NCBI RefSeq assembly: GCF_019880225.1
Contig: NZ_CP082284.1
Span: forward strand, 124,001-188,000
Length of the DNA stretch: 64,000 bases
Reading direction: 5' to 3'
Origin: Halobaculum rubrum
GTDB taxonomy: Archaea > Halobacteriota > Halobacteria > Halobacteriales > Haloferacaceae
Shown here: positions 8,686-16,545 of the stretch, piece after piece
Numbering within the stretch: the first letter of the stretch is position 1
Layout: every line of letters starts with the position of its first letter
Made by a program: the position numbers and the translations under genes
The notes under the pieces: generated by a model
What the model was told of the DNA's origin: nothing
Seen by the model: only the letters and a program-made list of their open reading frames with translations
The model's database searches: none

Positions 8686-9666
8686 TTACATGTAGCCGAG
8701 GTCGCGCAGGCGCTCCATCAGGTCCTCCTTGTCCTGGGCGCGGCCGGCGCGCTCGGTCGTGTTCTCCATGTCCTGCAGCCAGGCGGGCTCCTCGGCGGAC
8801 TTGTCCGTCGAGATCTGCGAGCCCAGCGATCGGAACCCCGCGAAGTACTTCGGCGAGACGGGGATGTCCTCGATCTCGATGCCCTCCGGCAGGTCGTCGA
8901 ACCCCTGCGGGACGTAGCCGTCCTCGGGGTAGCCATCGACCGTCTCCGGCACGACGAAGTACCAGAAGGCGTCCCACACGTCGGCCTCCTCGAACTGCAG
9001 GATCGGCTGAATACGGTCGTGGGGCGGGTAGATGTCCGGGTCGTGGCGCGGCGAGAAGAACGTCTCGTCGGCGCGCGCCTCCTGCTCGTCCCAGCGGATG
9101 CCCGAGATGATGCCGTCGATGTCCTCGGACTCCAGCGTGTCGTTGAGCGCGACCGTCTTCAGCAGGTGGTTGCCGACGTACGTGTCGAGCAGGAACGGGA
9201 ACGTCTCGTCCTCGTACTCGAGGATGTTGCGGATGTGATGCTGGTTGTGCTCGGAGAGGGCGTCGACGGGGATGTCGTCGCCCGGCTCCAGGCCGTTCTC
9301 GTCGACGTAGTCGCCCACGTCCGTGTTACGGGCCCAGACGACCTCCAGGTCCCACTCGTCGGCCCAGTGGCGGACGAACTCCATCAGCTCGTCGAAGTGC
9401 TGGAAGTGGTCGATGAACACTGTCACCGGCAGCTCCAGCTCGTCGTGCTGCTCGACGACCTCCTTCACGAAGTACAGCGTCAGCGTCGAGTCCTTCCCGC
9501 CGGTCCACATCACCGCGGGGTTGTCGTACTCGCGCAGGCCCGCCTCGACGACCTCTAGCGCCTTCTCGAGCTTGTGCTCGATGCTCGGGTAGTCGCCGGG
9601 CTGCTCGCCCTCGCCGTCGGTGTAGTCCACGTCCAGATAGTCCGGGAACTCCTGTGACTCGGCCAT
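8686..9666 (-). CDS. Phosphoadenosine phosphosulfate reductase / CysD-like PP-loop protein
   Basis: Adenine-nucleotide alpha-hydrolase fold protein, 326 residues, with the PP-loop WTGGKDST at 54-61. The sequence resembles the PAPS reductase/CysD group: SIEHKLEKALEVVEAGL before the loop, then GIRWDEQEARADETFFSPRHDP and an R-x-Q-PILQFEE-DVW segment. No CysN GTPase or sulfite reductase adjoins, so sulfate assimilation is only a family inference. The start is supported by a weak TATA-like CTTTGAA about 28 bases upstream. Confidence 0.8.
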   Translation of the reverse strand: MAESQEFPDYLDVDYTDGEGEQPGDYPSIEHKLEKALEVVEAGLREYDNPAVMWTGGKDSTLTLYFVKEVVEQHDELELPVTVFIDHFQHFDELMEFVRHWADEWDLEVVWARNTDVGDYVDENGLEPGDDIPVDALSEHNQHHIRNILEYEDETFPFLLDTYVGNHLLKTVALNDTLESEDIDGIISGIRWDEQEARADETFFSPRHDPDIYPPHDRIQPILQFEEADVWDAFWYFVVPETVDGYPEDGYVPQGFDDLPEGIEIEDIPVSPKYFAGFRSLGSQISTDKSAEEPAWLQDMENTTERAGRAQDKEDLMERLRDLGYM

Positions 9667-9870
9667 GTGTGGTAATGAGATGTAATTACAGGTTCAAAGG
9701 TTTTGTGTCCCTAACTCCGTGACAGATTCTCACCCACGGAGGGGGACGGCGGCGGATACCGAGCTTGCGGCGACCCGTCCGTTGGTATCGGCGCACACGT
9801 GGCTGCAGAACTCGACCGGCGTGTGAAAACTGCCGACGCTCGACCGGCGTCCGTCGCGGGGACGCTCGTC

Positions 9871-10431
9871 TTACGAGATGAACTTGTTGTCCCGCCACTC
9901 GACGCCGCCCTTCTCCCCCTCGCGGTTGGGAGTCTCGACGACCTCGACGCTGGCGGGGCGTTCCTCGCCCTCGACGATGCGGTGGGCGTGAAGTTCGTCG
10001 TCGGCCTCGGTGATCGCCGTCAGCGTCCCCTTCTCCGAGAGCAGCGCGATCTCACGGAGCACGAGGAACATCGGGTACTGGAGCGCGGTGTTCTGTAACA
10101 CCGTCTCGCGATCGCCTTTGAAGCAGGCGAACTCGACGAGTTCGGAGGGGATCTCCTCTTCTTCCTCCTGCATCCAGCCGCCGCCGGTGCGCGGCGGCTC
10201 CTCCTCGTACACGCGCGTCTCGGAGACGCTCGCTTTCAGCTGCGCCGTCGGGGTGTACTTCCCGATCGATTCGTCGCTCGACACCGCCTTCAGGATCAGC
10301 GTGTTGTTCCGGCGTGTGATGTCGACGTCGTCGACGTCCCCCGGGAGCTCCGGGTCGGACGCGAAGTGGTCCTGCAGGTCTTCCAGTGGCAGTTCGAGCG
10401 TCGAGTGAAGTCTGTATACGCGACCTGACAT
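9871..10431 (-). CDS. Conserved haloarchaeal protein, function unknown
   Basis: Acidic soluble protein of 186 residues; I do not recognise a named function. The N-terminal half is rich in short beta-like segments (VYRLHSTLELPLEDLQDHF, DDVDITRRNNTLILKAV). A flexible Glu-rich patch (EEEEEIP) follows near 95, then a helical stretch (FACFKGDRETVLQNTALQYPMFLVLREIALLSEKGTLT). A TATA-like GTTTTACG around 10527-10534 lies about 100 bases upstream and suggests a leader of about 70 bases. Confidence 0.75.
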   Translation of the reverse strand: MSGRVYRLHSTLELPLEDLQDHFASDPELPGDVDDVDITRRNNTLILKAVSSDESIGKYTPTAQLKASVSETRVYEEEPPRTGGGWMQEEEEEIPSELVEFACFKGDRETVLQNTALQYPMFLVLREIALLSEKGTLTAITEADDELHAHRIVEGEERPASVEVVETPNREGEKGGVEWRDNKFIS

Positions 10432-10592
10432 ATGTGGGGATGGGGGTGGGTGCGACGAGGAAGCGCCGCGGCGTCCCGCGGGCGCCGTCCGAACGACCCG
10501 ACTCGTCGGTATCTACGAACCCGACGCGTAAAACACCTGTCCCCGGCTGCCGCAACGCCGCATCGTCCGGGCCGCTCGCCGGTTCACGGCGT

Positions 10593-10940
10593 CTACGCGT
10601 CGATTTCGAGGGTCTCGGCCAGCTCCCCGCGCTCGTCCAACTCCGCGAGGATGTCGCTGCCGCCGACGAACTCGCCGTCGACGTACGTCTGCGGGATGGT
10701 CTCCCACCCGCCCACCTCCTCCAACGCCGCTCGGTACTCCGGCAGCGCCGGGAGCACGTCGATGGTCTCGAACTCCTCGACGTGCTGGGAAATGAGCCCG
10801 AGCGCGCGCTTCGAGTAGCCGCACTGGGGCATGAGCCGGTTCCCCTTCATGAACAGCACCACGTCGTTCTCCGCGAGCGCCTCCTCGACGCGCTCGGCGG
10901 CCTCCTCGGCCGTCAGCTCGCTTTCGGGTTGGAATGCCAT
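10593..10940 (-). CDS. Monothiol glutaredoxin, CGFS-like
   Basis: Glutaredoxin-fold protein of 115 residues. The motif MKGN-x3-PQCGYS at 31-43 is the CGFS-type active site with Tyr for Phe (single cysteine at 40). It is followed by the TIPQ-TYVDGEF segment and the GGSDIL glutathione-contact loop. In this family the proteins carry or deliver Fe-S clusters with glutathione-like thiols; haloarchaea use gamma-glutamylcysteine. It stands alone, downstream of and co-directional with the membrane protein that follows gfcR. Confidence 0.88.
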   Translation of the reverse strand: MAFQPESELTAEEAAERVEEALAENDVVLFMKGNRLMPQCGYSKRALGLISQHVEEFETIDVLPALPEYRAALEEVGGWETIPQTYVDGEFVGGSDILAELDERGELAETLEIDA

Positions 10941-11028
10941 GCGCGGTCGTAGGCGACTCCGGTTGATAGACGTTGTGACGGGGGCGGGTTGGGCGGACCG
11001 TTCGGCCGTTGCACGGCCCGATCGACTC

Positions 11029-11868
11029 CTACCCGGCGTACGCGTACCACCCGAGCACCACGGTAGCGGGGAGAGTTAACAGTGCGAGCATCACGACGAG
11101 CGGTCGGGCGTCCGGGGGCGCGATCACGTAGACGCCGCCGGTGAGCACGAGCGATCCAGCACACATCGTCGCGGCAGCCGCCTTGACCGCGGCCGGCGCG
11201 CCGTCACGGTCCCCACCCGTGGGCGGAGTGCTCGGCGCTAGCAGTGGTTCGGCGGCGACGAACGCGTCCCGGGAAAACGTCGGCAGCCGGTGTGCCCCCG
11301 CGTGTCCGGCGTAGTACCGGACGAACACGACCACGCGGTCGCCGATCTCGATCGAGCGGATCGACCTGATCGAACCGAGCGGGAGCTCGCTGCCGACGTA
11401 CTTGATCGTCCCCGTACTGGGGTCGACCGTACCCCTCCCGGAGACGATAGCCACGACGACGAGCAACGCGAGCCCGACGGCGACCAGCACACCCGAGAAC
11501 CACAGTCCGTCGAGAACGAGAACCCCCGAGACGTGGAGGAGTCCGCCCCAGATCAGCGCGACGGCGACGCCGCCACGTCCGAATCGGGAGCCGACTCCGG
11601 TGTCGGGGAGCGCACGGATCGCGGCGAACAGCGCGCGGTTCACCGCGATCGCGACGATGACCGCCGCCGCGGCGACAACGAGGAGAACCATGTCGCCGCC
11701 GATCGCCGCGCCGGCGACGGTCACGACGCTTCCGAGCAGTGGGCCGACGAGGACGCCCGCGATCAGCCCGAGCGCAGCAACCGCGAGTCCGCCGGTGACG
11801 CGGTCCTCACCCGCCGAGAGATCCCACGTGATGGTCGGGTCGGCGTCCGAACCGGGGATGGAGGGCAC
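11029..11868 (-). CDS. Multi-pass membrane protein next to gfcR
   Basis: Protein of 279 residues with a short soluble N-terminus and about seven hydrophobic segments: two pairs before residue 145, a soluble loop of about 75 residues, and two C-terminal helices. The loop contains a PH-like stretch (GTVDPSTGTIKYVGSELPLGSIRSIRSIEIGDRVVVFVRYY) that resembles bacterial-PH/YdbT-like domains; that is an inference. The start is GTG, 9 bases after the gfcR stop, so it probably shares the gdh-gfcR transcript. Function unknown. Confidence 0.72.
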   Translation of the reverse strand: MPSIPGSDADPTITWDLSAGEDRVTGGLAVAALGLIAGVLVGPLLGSVVTVAGAAIGGDMVLLVVAAAAVIVAIAVNRALFAAIRALPDTGVGSRFGRGGVAVALIWGGLLHVSGVLVLDGLWFSGVLVAVGLALLVVVAIVSGRGTVDPSTGTIKYVGSELPLGSIRSIRSIEIGDRVVVFVRYYAGHAGAHRLPTFSRDAFVAAEPLLAPSTPPTGGDRDGAPAAVKAAAATMCAGSLVLTGGVYVIAPPDARPLVVMLALLTLPATVVLGWYAYAG

Positions 11869-11877
11869 CGACCCGGA

Positions 11878-12522
11878 TCACTCGCGGCCGACGCCGACGA
11901 CGTTGATCAGCGAGTGGACCGGAACCCCGTTGACCTCGTCGAGCCCCTGCTTGTCGACGATGACGACGCAGGCCTTGGGCTGGCCCCCCTCGGCCTGCAC
12001 GGCCTCGACGGTCTCCGTGAGCGTCGTCCCGGAGGTGACGGTGTCGTCGACGACGAAACACTCCCGGCCGCGGATCGTCGCGAAGTTGCGCGAGAAGCCC
12101 CCGCCCACGTCGTCGATGTCGCCCTCGTCCCACTGGTGTTTCGCCGGCGCGTACGCCGCGAGATCCGTGTCGAGCTCCCGTGCGATCGTCGTCGCCAGCG
12201 GCGTCCCCGCCTTCTCGATGCCGACGGTGAGGTCGACCTCCTCGCCCTGCTTGACGAGCAGGTCCGCCATCGCGCGGCCGACGTGGGTGAGGCGCGTGGA
12301 GTCGCGGCCGACCGCGGACCAGTCGACGTGGATGTCCTGCGGGCCGGACGGACCGCCGGTGCCGCCGTCGTCGCCCGCGTCCGCGGGCGTGGCGCCCGAC
12401 CGGTTCACGAGCCAGGAGGCCGTCTCGCGGGAGACGTTCAGCTCGTCGGCGATCTCGCCCTTCGAGAGCCCGCGCTCGGCCAGCTCCGCCGCGTCGTCGA
12501 TGAGGTCGTCGACGTTCTTCAT
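11878..12522 (-). CDS. gfcR: PRTase-like transcriptional regulator GfcR
   Basis: Protein of 214 residues joining an N-terminal helix-turn-helix (about 6-42, LSKGEIADELNVSRETASWLV) to an orotate-PRTase-like domain. The PRPP loop is clear (FVVDDTVTSGTTL). In Haloferax the orthologue GfcR activates sugar catabolism genes, presumably sensing a phosphorylated intermediate through the PRTase fold. Its ATG overlaps the gdh stop by 4 bases (ATGA), the same pairing I recall in Haloferax, so glucose dehydrogenase and its likely regulator are made together. True orotate PRTase activity is unlikely because of the fused HTH. Confidence 0.88.
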   Translation of the reverse strand: MKNVDDLIDDAAELAERGLSKGEIADELNVSRETASWLVNRSGATPADAGDDGGTGGPSGPQDIHVDWSAVGRDSTRLTHVGRAMADLLVKQGEEVDLTVGIEKAGTPLATTIARELDTDLAAYAPAKHQWDEGDIDDVGGGFSRNFATIRGRECFVVDDTVTSGTTLTETVEAVQAEGGQPKACVVIVDKQGLDEVNGVPVHSLINVVGVGRE

Positions 12523-13580
12523 CGTGACCCGAATTCCACGGCCGTCTTGATAGTGGTGTCGTCGTCGTCGAACGCTCGCTCGAACTCGTCGAGTCCGTAC
12601 ACCCCGGTCACCAGGTCCTCGGTGAACCACTCGGGCAGCGCAGCGACCGATTCGACGGCGCGCCCGAAGTGACGGACGTTCGAGTTCACCGAGCCCACGA
12701 GCGCCTTGTTGTGGAGGACGAGCTCGCGGTGGAGCGTGCCGCCGTCGATCTCGAACTGCCAGTCGCCGGGCACGCCCAGCAGCGCGCCGACGCCGTTTGG
12801 CGCCAGCGCCTCGACCGTCTCGAAGGCGTGTTTCGCGTGGCCGGTCGCCTCGTACACGAGGTCCATCGGCTCGTACACCCCGGCTACCGCATCGACCGGC
12901 GTCTCCCGGGAGTCGACGTACGTCGCGCCCAGCTCGTCGATGATGTCGATCGTCGGATCCGGGCGGTCACGTCGACCCAGACAGTAGAGGCGGTCGAACG
13001 ACTCCTGTAGCATCGCGACCGTGAGCAGCCCGAGGCTGCCGTTGCCGAGCACGAGCGCCGACTCCGGCGACCACTCGAACGCCGACCGGCTGGCGCGGGC
13101 GTGTTCGATCGCCTTCTCGGTGATCGACGCGGGCTCCACGAGGAAGCCGAGCTCCGCGAGCTCGGGCGGACAGTGCACGAGGTGCTCGGCGGGACTGGCG
13201 AAGTACTCGGACATGAACCCGTGGGCGCCGTCGATGCCGCGCTCGTGGTACTCCCCGGCCGGCGCCATGTCCGGCTCCCCGCGCGCGAAGTAGTCGTTCG
13301 AGCCGTTCGGCCGCCGACGAACGGTGGGCACGACGACGTCGCCCTCGGACAGCCCCGTCCCGTTCGTGTCGACGACGACGCCGACCGCCTCGTGGCCCAG
13401 AACCATGTGGTCCTCGCCCTCGGGGTAGCCGCCGTGGCTTCCCGCGATGACCTCGTGGTCGGTCCCGTCGACCCCGACGCGCAGCGTCCGGACGAGCGCC
13501 TCACCCTCGGCGGGGTCCGGTCTCGGTTTCTCGAGTACCGTCGGGGTTTCCTCCCCGCGGCGAACGGCGATGGCTTTCAT
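12519..13580 (-). CDS. gdh: Glucose 1-dehydrogenase
   Basis: Zinc-dependent medium-chain dehydrogenase that oxidises glucose to gluconolactone with NAD(P), the first step of the semi-phosphorylative Entner-Doudoroff pathway. 353 residues. The catalytic-zinc ligands match the halophilic enzyme: Asp38 (in place of Cys), His63 and Glu64 (GHEAVG), and Glu149 (LVEP). The dinucleotide-binding GNGSLG follows at about 172-177. A 22-codon extension upstream would run through the promoter, so the ATG at 13580 is chosen. Followed by gfcR with a 4-base overlap. Confidence 0.93.
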   Translation of the reverse strand: MKAIAVRRGEETPTVLEKPRPDPAEGEALVRTLRVGVDGTDHEVIAGSHGGYPEGEDHMVLGHEAVGVVVDTNGTGLSEGDVVVPTVRRRPNGSNDYFARGEPDMAPAGEYHERGIDGAHGFMSEYFASPAEHLVHCPPELAELGFLVEPASITEKAIEHARASRSAFEWSPESALVLGNGSLGLLTVAMLQESFDRLYCLGRRDRPDPTIDIIDELGATYVDSRETPVDAVAGVYEPMDLVYEATGHAKHAFETVEALAPNGVGALLGVPGDWQFEIDGGTLHRELVLHNKALVGSVNSNVRHFGRAVESVAALPEWFTEDLVTGVYGLDEFERAFDDDDTTIKTAVEFGSR

Positions 13581-13603
13581 GACCGGGCGTACCACGCGCG
13601 CGG

Positions 13604-13629
13604 TCAAAAGGGTTATTCTATCACGAGTA
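13604..13629 (-). promoter_or_regulatory. gdh promoter: palindrome plus weak TATA
   Basis: On the minus strand a near-palindrome TACTC-GTGATA-GAATA (13629 to 13614) is followed after 3 bases by a weak TATA-like CTTTTGA (13610-13604). That element lies 24-30 bases before the gdh ATG. The palindrome differs by one base from the perfect TACTC-N6-GAGTA at the ppsA promoter. Placement just upstream of a poor TATA box is typical of an activator site. GfcR or a TrmB-type regulator is the natural candidate; this is inference. Confidence 0.5.
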
Positions 13630-13831
13630 AATAGTTGTGAGAGCACGGCGACCCGCGGAGCCGACGCGTCACGGGGAGATATCGAAGTCCGCGATGAGGA
13701 GTTCTCGAAGGATGGCTCTCAACTGTCATCGCCTCCACTCGCGAGTGAACGGTGTCGGTGAAGCGTGAGCCGCCGCCGTGCGTCGGAGACGGGCGGTCCG
13801 AGGCCGGTTCGGGACCGTCGCCCGAAGCCCG

Positions 13832-14611
13832 TTACTCCTCAGTCGCGTCGTCGTCCTCGTCCGATGCCGCCTCCTCGTCGTCGAGGTAGCCGAACTCGTC
13901 GAGGTAGCCCTCGACCGAGGCGGCGTCGTGATCGACGTACCGCGGGTCGTCGACGTGTATCGTCCCGAGGCCGACGCCGTCGGGTTCGAGCCCCTCGTCG
14001 TCGCCGGACTCCGCCAGCGCGGCGAGCGCGAGCTCGATCCCCTCCTCCATCGTGAGGTCGTCGCTGTACCCCTCCTCGAGGTGCTCGCGCACGTCGGCGC
14101 GGTTCGCACCGATCGAGAGCGCCTTCCACTCGTAGGGCGTCCCCGACGGGTCCGTCTCGAACAGGCGGGGCTCGCCGTTCTCGATGCCGCCGACGATGAG
14201 CGCGACGCCGAACGGACGTGCACCGCCGATCTGTGTGTACTGCTGGATGTGGTCGGTGACGGTCTTCGTCAGCGTCTCGATACCCATCTCCTCGCCGTAG
14301 CGCAGCCGGTTCACCTGCGCCTGCCGGCGGGCGAAGTCGATGAGCTGTCGCGCGTCGGCGACGTGACCGGCGCTGGCGATGGCGACGTGGTCGTCGATCT
14401 TGTGGAGCTTCTCGACGGATTCCGGCTCCATCAGCTCCGACCGCGAGCGCTTGTCCGCGGCGAGCACGACGCCCGCCGCCGTGCGCACGCCGACGCTCGT
14501 CGTGCCTCGTTTGACCGCCTCTCGCGCGTACTCGACCTGGTAGAGGCGACCGTCCGGGGAGAAGATGGTGATCCCCCGGTCGTACGCCTGCTGTTGTGAT
14601 TGTCCCTGCAT
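13832..14611 (-). CDS. psmA: Proteasome subunit alpha
   Basis: Alpha subunit of the archaeal 20S proteasome, 259 residues. It forms the outer rings that gate the chamber. The N-terminal gate and H0 helix region (AYDRGITIFSPDGRLYQVEYAREAV) is intact, followed by the proteasome core with GTTSVGVRTAAGVVLAADKR and the GGARPFGVALIVGG block. The C-terminus has the usual haloarchaeal acidic tail. Last gene of the folCP-rnp3-methyltransferase-rnp2-psmA run, 12 bases after rnp2. Confidence 0.95.
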   Translation of the reverse strand: MQGQSQQQAYDRGITIFSPDGRLYQVEYAREAVKRGTTSVGVRTAAGVVLAADKRSRSELMEPESVEKLHKIDDHVAIASAGHVADARQLIDFARRQAQVNRLRYGEEMGIETLTKTVTDHIQQYTQIGGARPFGVALIVGGIENGEPRLFETDPSGTPYEWKALSIGANRADVREHLEEGYSDDLTMEEGIELALAALAESGDDEGLEPDGVGLGTIHVDDPRYVDHDAASVEGYLDEFGYLDDEEAASDEDDDATEE

Positions 14612-14623
14612 CGTGTCTGAGTC

Positions 14624-15160
14624 TCAGTGTCCGTCCGAGGCCGCGTCGTCGTCCGGGTCGGACCGCCCCGGGCGGGAGGTGTCTCGGTCGGTCGCGCCCA
14701 CGTATCCCGACGGCGTCGAGACGTCGACCGCGCCGTCGCGGCGACGGTAACCGGGTCCGCTCGCGCCGTCGACGGTGAGCTCGACCGTACTCTCGTCTTC
14801 GAATCCGCCCGCGTCGCCTAAATAGCTTTCCTCACCGGCCCGTATCGTCCCCGAGACGCCGCGAACGCGCACGCCGACCGGCTGCCCGTCGACGGCGTCG
14901 ACGCACGCCAGCGCCGCCCGGCCGCGTTCGAGGTCCCCGCGGCGAACGCGAACGATCGCCGCGCCGGTTCCCGCGTCGAACCGGAAGCGAACGACCGTCA
15001 GGTCGGCGTCGGCGCTCCCGGGGTCGCCGAGGAGGTTCTGGGCGGCGTACCACACCTCGCGCTGGAACGGTCCCCGCGAGAGGTCGGCGTCGGGCCACGA
15101 CTCCAGCCCGACGACGAGGTAGCGCCACCGCGGGCGGAGGTGTTTGGGCAGATGCTTCAC
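14624..15160 (-). CDS. rnp2: Ribonuclease P protein component 2 (Pop5)
   Basis: Pop5/Rpp14-family protein component of archaeal RNase P, which trims tRNA 5' leaders. 178 residues, starting with the characteristic MKHLPKHLRPRWRYL. The alpha-beta core contains VVRFRFDAGTGAAIVRVRR and GVRVRGVSGTIR near 60-120. The final 60 or so residues form an acidic, low-complexity tail beyond the family core. It pairs functionally with Rnp3 encoded two genes upstream. Confidence 0.93.
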   Translation of the reverse strand: MKHLPKHLRPRWRYLVVGLESWPDADLSRGPFQREVWYAAQNLLGDPGSADADLTVVRFRFDAGTGAAIVRVRRGDLERGRAALACVDAVDGQPVGVRVRGVSGTIRAGEESYLGDAGGFEDESTVELTVDGASGPGYRRRDGAVDVSTPSGYVGATDRDTSRPGRSDPDDDAASDGH

Positions 15161-15188
15161 GGGTGCTCGGGAACCGCGTTCGACTCGG

Positions 15189-15851
15189 TCACGACTCGCG
15201 GCCGCCGGAGACGACGCGCTCGGCGGTGATCACGCCGACCTGGTCGTGGACGCGGTCGACCTGCGTCACGGCGTAGCCGGCGTCGGTGACGTAGTCCACG
15301 AGCGTGCCGACGGTCGCCGGATCGTCGACCTCGGGGCTGTAGAACGGCTCCTCGGGGTCCGGCTCGCCGAAGAACATCACGTCGCCGAGGACGATCCGTC
15401 GCGGGCCGACGGTGTCGGTCCGGCTGGGCGTCGTCCCGCCGTCGAGGCCGGCCCACGTCTCGATCGCCTCGCGCTTCTCCTCGTCCGCGAGGTGATGCAG
15501 CGCGAAGTTCGAGGTGACGATCTGCGCCGCGCCGTCGTACTCGGGCGCGCGGAACTCGCCGTAGCCGAACTCGACGGTCTCGACCCCTCGCTCGCCGGCT
15601 TTCTCCCTCGCCTGCTCCAGCATCCCCTCGCTCACGTCGCGGCCGACGACGCGGCCGGCGTCCTCGGCAAGCGCCAGCGCGATGGCGCCGGTTCCGGTGC
15701 CGAGATCCAGCACCGTGTCGGTCTCGGCGGGCGCCGCGCGGCGGATAACCAGCCCGGCGCACGCCTCGTACTCCTCGCTGTTCTGGTCGTCGTCGTAGTC
15801 GGCGGCGGCCTCCGAGAACCGCGCCGCGTGGTCAGCGATCGGCTTCTTCAC
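15189..15851 (-). CDS. Class I SAM-dependent methyltransferase in the RNase P operon
   Basis: Rossmann-fold methyltransferase of 220 residues with motif I VLDLGTGTGAIAL at about 47-59, an acidic post-motif GRDVSEGML, and motif IV-like IVTSNFALHHL. It lies between rnp3 (20-base overlap, GTG start) and rnp2, so it is co-translated with RNase P proteins. The substrate is unknown. The setting makes a tRNA or RNase P-related target attractive but unproven. The fold alone is also compatible with small-molecule methylation. Confidence 0.85.
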   Translation of the reverse strand: MKKPIADHAARFSEAAADYDDDQNSEEYEACAGLVIRRAAPAETDTVLDLGTGTGAIALALAEDAGRVVGRDVSEGMLEQAREKAGERGVETVEFGYGEFRAPEYDGAAQIVTSNFALHHLADEEKREAIETWAGLDGGTTPSRTDTVGPRRIVLGDVMFFGEPDPEEPFYSPEVDDPATVGTLVDYVTDAGYAVTQVDRVHDQVGVITAERVVSGGRES

Positions 15852-16545
15852 ACCGGTCCACTCGGACCCCCGGGGAAATGAACTCCGCGGACAGACGCTC
15901 GCGGTTTCGCGCCGCGAGTCGTCCCCACTCCGCGAGCCCGGAACGCAGCCACGACTCGTCGAACCCGAGCTCCGACCCCACCGCGACCAGCTCCCGCGGC
16001 GACCGCAGTTCGAGGTGGGAGGTCGGTCGCGCGCTCACCACGTACGGCGCGTCGTAGTGGTCGACGATCTCCCGGAGCTTCCGGAGCCCCTTCAGCCCGC
16101 GCACTCGCGTGCCGCCGGACTCGCGCAGCGCCGGCCCGAGATCGAACTCCACGCGCGTGCCGTGAGTCGCGGCGGCCTTCGCGAGCACGTGGTTGAAGCT
16201 CCCCTCGCCCGACAGCGGCGCCGCGAGCACGTCGACGCGGTCCTGCTCGACGGCGAAGCGGTTGAGCGCGTCCGTCCCGCCCCGCACGAGCACCAGCGGG
16301 AAGTCGGGGCGGAAGTTCCCGACCGCCCCGCTGGCGGAGGAGGGCTCGTCGGCGACGACCTCGACGGCCGGCACGACGTCCACGTCGTAGCGCTCGCGGA
16401 GCGCATCCGGGTCGAAGTCTGCCTCACGCGTTCGGATCACGAGCCCGTCGTAGCCGTATCGGCGGGCGGTCTGCGCGAGCCGGGCCGCCGTCGCGTCGCC
16501 GTCGGGATGGGCGTACGCGGCCTCGTACGGTCCCGGATCGCTCAC
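15832..16545 (-). CDS. rnp3: Ribonuclease P protein component 3 (Rpp30)
   Basis: Rpp30/p30 subunit of archaeal RNase P with a PHP-like TIM-barrel fold, 237 residues. Visible family features: YEAAYAHPDG at the start, a radical of short strands (LVIRTREAD, VVPAVEVVAD, PLVLVRGG), FNHVLAKAAATHGTRVEFDL and APYVVSARPTSHLELRSPREL. The start is GTG, overlapping the folCP stop by 4 bases (GTGA). Its partner Rnp2 is encoded two genes downstream. Confidence 0.92.
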   Translation of the reverse strand: MSDPGPYEAAYAHPDGDATAARLAQTARRYGYDGLVIRTREADFDPDALRERYDVDVVPAVEVVADEPSSASGAVGNFRPDFPLVLVRGGTDALNRFAVEQDRVDVLAAPLSGEGSFNHVLAKAAATHGTRVEFDLGPALRESGGTRVRGLKGLRKLREIVDHYDAPYVVSARPTSHLELRSPRELVAVGSELGFDESWLRSGLAEWGRLAARNRERLSAEFISPGVRVDRCEEADR

